The notes beneath the pieces were generated by a model, which did not search any database, was not told where the DNA came from, and saw only the letters and a program-made list of their open reading frames with translations. DNA of 32,187 bases from Candidatus Peribacteria bacterium (GTDB lineage: Bacteria > Patescibacteriota > Gracilibacteria > UBA1369 > LOWO2-01-FULL-3), in NCBI GenBank assembly GCA_943359415.1, contig CALRHQ010000003.1:1-32187 (forward strand), in the 5' to 3' direction. Shown one piece after another: positions 30,091 to 32,187 of the stretch (positions are counted from its first letter, which is position 1; every line of letters starts with the position of its first letter). The translations under genes were made by a program, and so were the position numbers.

Positions 30091-30491
30091 AAATATCACT
30101 TAAAAAATACGCACAAGCGCTTGCTGACTCGCTGCATGGCGAGAAAGATAGTGCTGTGATAGAAGAAAGAATCCAAAATCTTTTGAAAATTCTTGTTAAA
30201 AGAAAACAGAGTAAGCTTATTAAGCAGTTTACTCCTGCTTTTTTTAGCGAGTGGATGAGAAAAAATGGAAAAGTTTTCTGTAAAGTCACTGTTCCTTATG
30301 AGCTTAACGAAGCGGAAACTAAAGATTTGGAAAAACTTTTAAGTGATTCTCTTAATAGAAAAGCCAGTATTGAAGTAAATGTGGATGCGAATATTATTGG
30401 TGGAATGAAAATAGAGTTCGAAGACTATATTATCGACGGTACGGTCATTACAAGTTTAAAAACACTAAAATCACAAATTGTTAATGCTTAA
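30087..30491 (+). CDS. atpH: ATP synthase F1 subunit delta (short form)
   Basis: Protein of 134 residues, shorter than the usual 175-180. The N-terminal helical domain opens with SLKKYAQALADSL but is truncated to about 75 residues, while the C-terminal domain is intact: KVTVPYELNEAETKDLEKLL, then VDANIIGGMKIEFEDYIIDG and a terminal helix. Delta links the catalytic head to the peripheral stalk. Its start overlaps atpF in ATGA and atpA follows after 12 bases. Shortening of the delta N-domain may be a lineage trait. Confidence 0.9.
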   Translation: MKISLKKYAQALADSLHGEKDSAVIEERIQNLLKILVKRKQSKLIKQFTPAFFSEWMRKNGKVFCKVTVPYELNEAETKDLEKLLSDSLNRKASIEVNVDANIIGGMKIEFEDYIIDGTVITSLKTLKSQIVNA

Positions 30492-30503
30492 ACACAATTA
30501 ATT

Positions 30504-32009
30504 ATGGAAGTTAAAGATCAAATTTTATCCTCGCTTAAAGAACAAATTGAAAAATTTCATTCTTCTGCGAAAGTTGAAAAAGTCGGATATGTTGTTGAGA
30601 TTGGAGACGGAATTGCACGTATTTCCGGGCTTTCTGATGCAAAATCTCAAGAAATGTTGCAGTTTGCAAACGGACAAGTGGGAGTTGCCTTGAATCTTGA
30701 AGAAGACTCTGTTGGTGTGATTATTCTTGGAGAGGATGAAGGAATTAAAGAAGGAGATGAGGTGCGTACTACAGGAAAGATTTTGTCTGTACCTGTTGGG
30801 GAAGCTTTGATTGGACGTGTTGTTGATTCGCTTGGAATGCCACAAGATGGAAAAGGAGATATTAAAACTGATAAATTTTATCCTATTGAAAAAGTTGCGC
30901 CTCGTGTTATCAAAAGAAAATCTGTTGATGTTCCTTTGCAAACAGGAATCAAAGCGATTGATTCAATGATTCCGGTTGGAAGAGGACAACGTGAGCTTAT
31001 CATCGGAGATCGTCAGACAGGGAAAACTGCGATTGCTATTGATGCGATCATCAATCAAAAAGGACAAGATGTGATTTGTGTTTACGTAGCTGTTGGACAA
31101 AAAGATTCAAAAGTTGCGAAGATTGTTGCTGAGCTTGAAAAGAATGGAGCGATGGAATATACGATTGTCGTAAGGACTTCTTCTTCTGATCCTGCTGCGA
31201 TTACTTACTTGGCTCCGTTTGCCGGATGTGCGATGGCTGAATATTTCTTGGATAAAGGACAAGATGTTCTTATCGTTTATGATGATCTTTCAAAACACGC
31301 ATGGGCTTACCGTGAAATTTCACTTTTGCTTAGAAGACCACCTGGACGTGAAGCATACCCTGGAGATATTTTTTATCTACATTCAAGACTTCTTGAAAGA
31401 GCTTGTCGTCTTGATCCACAATATGGTGGAGGATCTATCACAGCCCTTCCAATCATTGAAACTCAGGCAGGAGATGTGTCTGCGTATATTCCTACAAATG
31501 TAATTTCTATTACTGATGGACAGATTTTCCTTGAGTCAGATCTTTTCTATAAAGGAATAAGACCTGCTCTTAATATCGGTATTTCTGTTTCACGTGTAGG
31601 ATCTGCGGCTCAAATCAAAGCCATGAAGAAAGTTGCAGGAAAACTAAAGCTTGAGCTTGCTCAGTATCGTGAACTTGCTGTTTTTGCTCAATTCGGATCA
31701 GATCTTGATGAATCTACAAGGAGACAATTGAATAAAGGAGATCGTCTGTCTGAAATACTTAAGCAAAAACAATATTCTGCCCTTGCAGTAGAGAAGCAGG
31801 TTGTGATTTTGTACGCCGGAATCAATGACTATCTATCTCATGTTCCTGTCGAAAAAGTAAGAGAATATGAAGAGAAACTTTATAAATATTTTGAAGCGAG
31901 TTATCCTGAAATTTTCAAAAATATCAGAGAGTCGAAAGAAATCTCTGCTGATACAGAGAAAATGTTGAAAGATGCTTTGACTCAGTTCAACGGAGAATAC
32001 ACATTCTAA
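30504..32009 (+). CDS. atpA: ATP synthase F1 subunit alpha
   Basis: Protein of 501 residues of normal length. It has an N-terminal beta-barrel, the P-loop GDRQTGKT, the DSMIPVGRGQRELIIGD context, YDDLSKHAWAYREISLLLRR (alpha signature region), PGREAYPGDIFYLHSRLLER, and SVSRVGSAAQIKAMK. It is the regulatory nucleotide-binding subunit alternating with beta in the F1 head. It is co-transcribed with atpH upstream and atpG 13 bases downstream. The ATG is preceded by AATTAATT, with no Shine-Dalgarno. Confidence 0.98.
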   Translation: MEVKDQILSSLKEQIEKFHSSAKVEKVGYVVEIGDGIARISGLSDAKSQEMLQFANGQVGVALNLEEDSVGVIILGEDEGIKEGDEVRTTGKILSVPVGEALIGRVVDSLGMPQDGKGDIKTDKFYPIEKVAPRVIKRKSVDVPLQTGIKAIDSMIPVGRGQRELIIGDRQTGKTAIAIDAIINQKGQDVICVYVAVGQKDSKVAKIVAELEKNGAMEYTIVVRTSSSDPAAITYLAPFAGCAMAEYFLDKGQDVLIVYDDLSKHAWAYREISLLLRRPPGREAYPGDIFYLHSRLLERACRLDPQYGGGSITALPIIETQAGDVSAYIPTNVISITDGQIFLESDLFYKGIRPALNIGISVSRVGSAAQIKAMKKVAGKLKLELAQYRELAVFAQFGSDLDESTRRQLNKGDRLSEILKQKQYSALAVEKQVVILYAGINDYLSHVPVEKVREYEEKLYKYFEASYPEIFKNIRESKEISADTEKMLKDALTQFNGEYTF

Positions 32010-32022
32010 TTAATTATTTGAG

Positions 32023-32187
32023 ATGCCAAATTCTGGAACAGAAGTAAAAAGAAAGATTAAGTCGGTAAAATCCACTCGTCAAATCACGAAAGCGATGGAG
32101 CTTGTTGCGACTTCAAAAATGAAAAAGGCTACAGATAATGCTATCAATTTGAGGTCTTATGGATATTTGGTGATAAATGTTTTGTCG
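32023..32187 (+). CDS. atpG: ATP synthase F1 subunit gamma, N-terminal part (cut by window edge)
   Basis: Fifty-five codons are visible from the ATG at 32023. After a short N-tail the sequence VKRKIKSVKSTRQITKAMEL is followed by VATSKMKKAT, the characteristic first helix of the rotating central-stalk subunit. It follows atpA in the standard H-A-G order; the beta and epsilon genes would lie beyond the window. Confidence 0.93.
   Translation, partial: MPNSGTEVKRKIKSVKSTRQITKAMELVATSKMKKATDNAINLRSYGYLVINVLS

Noticed and set aside
1..32187. CRISPR arrays, tRNA or rRNA genes, insertion sequences, prophage
   Set aside because: I read the intergenic regions and found no regular spaced repeats, no cloverleaf-like sequence, no transposase or integrase and no phage genes.

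Overview
The window is a gene-dense, AT-rich bacterial chromosome segment. It uses the standard bacterial code: in-frame UGA acts as a stop, for example in the ATGA overlaps at 6301-6304 and 30087-30090. Several traits suggest a small-genome Patescibacteria/CPR-type bacterium, possibly Peregrinibacteria-like; this placement is inference and was not tested. The traits are tight operons with gaps of a few bases, almost no Shine-Dalgarno sequences, A-rich leaders before many starts, a small basic cell-division protein next to ftsQ, many two-helix T4SS-pilin-like proteins, and compact house-keeping proteins.

Layout. 1-2324 (minus): RNHCP zinc protein, tilS and the N-terminal part of ftsH, in one transcription unit. 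2422-8207 (plus): a type IV pilus operon with PilN-like and PilO-like proteins, PilC, three class III-signal prepilins and a PilX/GspK-like protein. 8262-9791 (plus): metG. 9794-13518 (minus): a pilT-type ATPase followed by five consecutive, nearly contiguous genes for VirB2/TrbC-like two-helix membrane proteins. This is the most unusual unit in the window. 13613-14850 (minus): two proteins of unknown function in their own terminated operon. 14943-16163 (minus): sbp and ftsQ. 16205-17425 (plus): folC. 17429-19324 (minus): queE, queC, queF and a 44-residue basic protein. 19393-21907 (plus): a lipoprotein, rpmB (bL28) and an MgtC/DUF4010 membrane protein. 21949-26932 (plus): an HtrA-like protease with SLH repeats, glutamine synthetase and an FkbM-type methyltransferase. 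27021-28181 (plus): an orphan protein resembling the ATP-binding domain of PEP synthase/PPDK. 28185-29129 (minus): a secreted GH16 glycosidase. 29356-end (plus): ATP synthase genes atpE-F-H-A-G (atpG cut by the window end).

Working together. The plus-strand pilus operon and the minus-strand pilT operon flank metG and are probably both part of the surface-appendage machinery; no PilB, PilD or PilM is visible here. The GH16 enzyme, the SLH-anchored protease and the lipoprotein point to active envelope work. Promoters show a recurring extended -10 (TGnTATAAT). At several genes the start codon lies exactly six bases after the -10 hexamer, which implies leaderless mRNAs. No rRNA, tRNA, CRISPR array, insertion sequence or prophage was seen. 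No gene-free stretch exceeds 300 bases; the longest is 29130-29355, which holds the divergent promoters of the GH16 gene and the atp operon.
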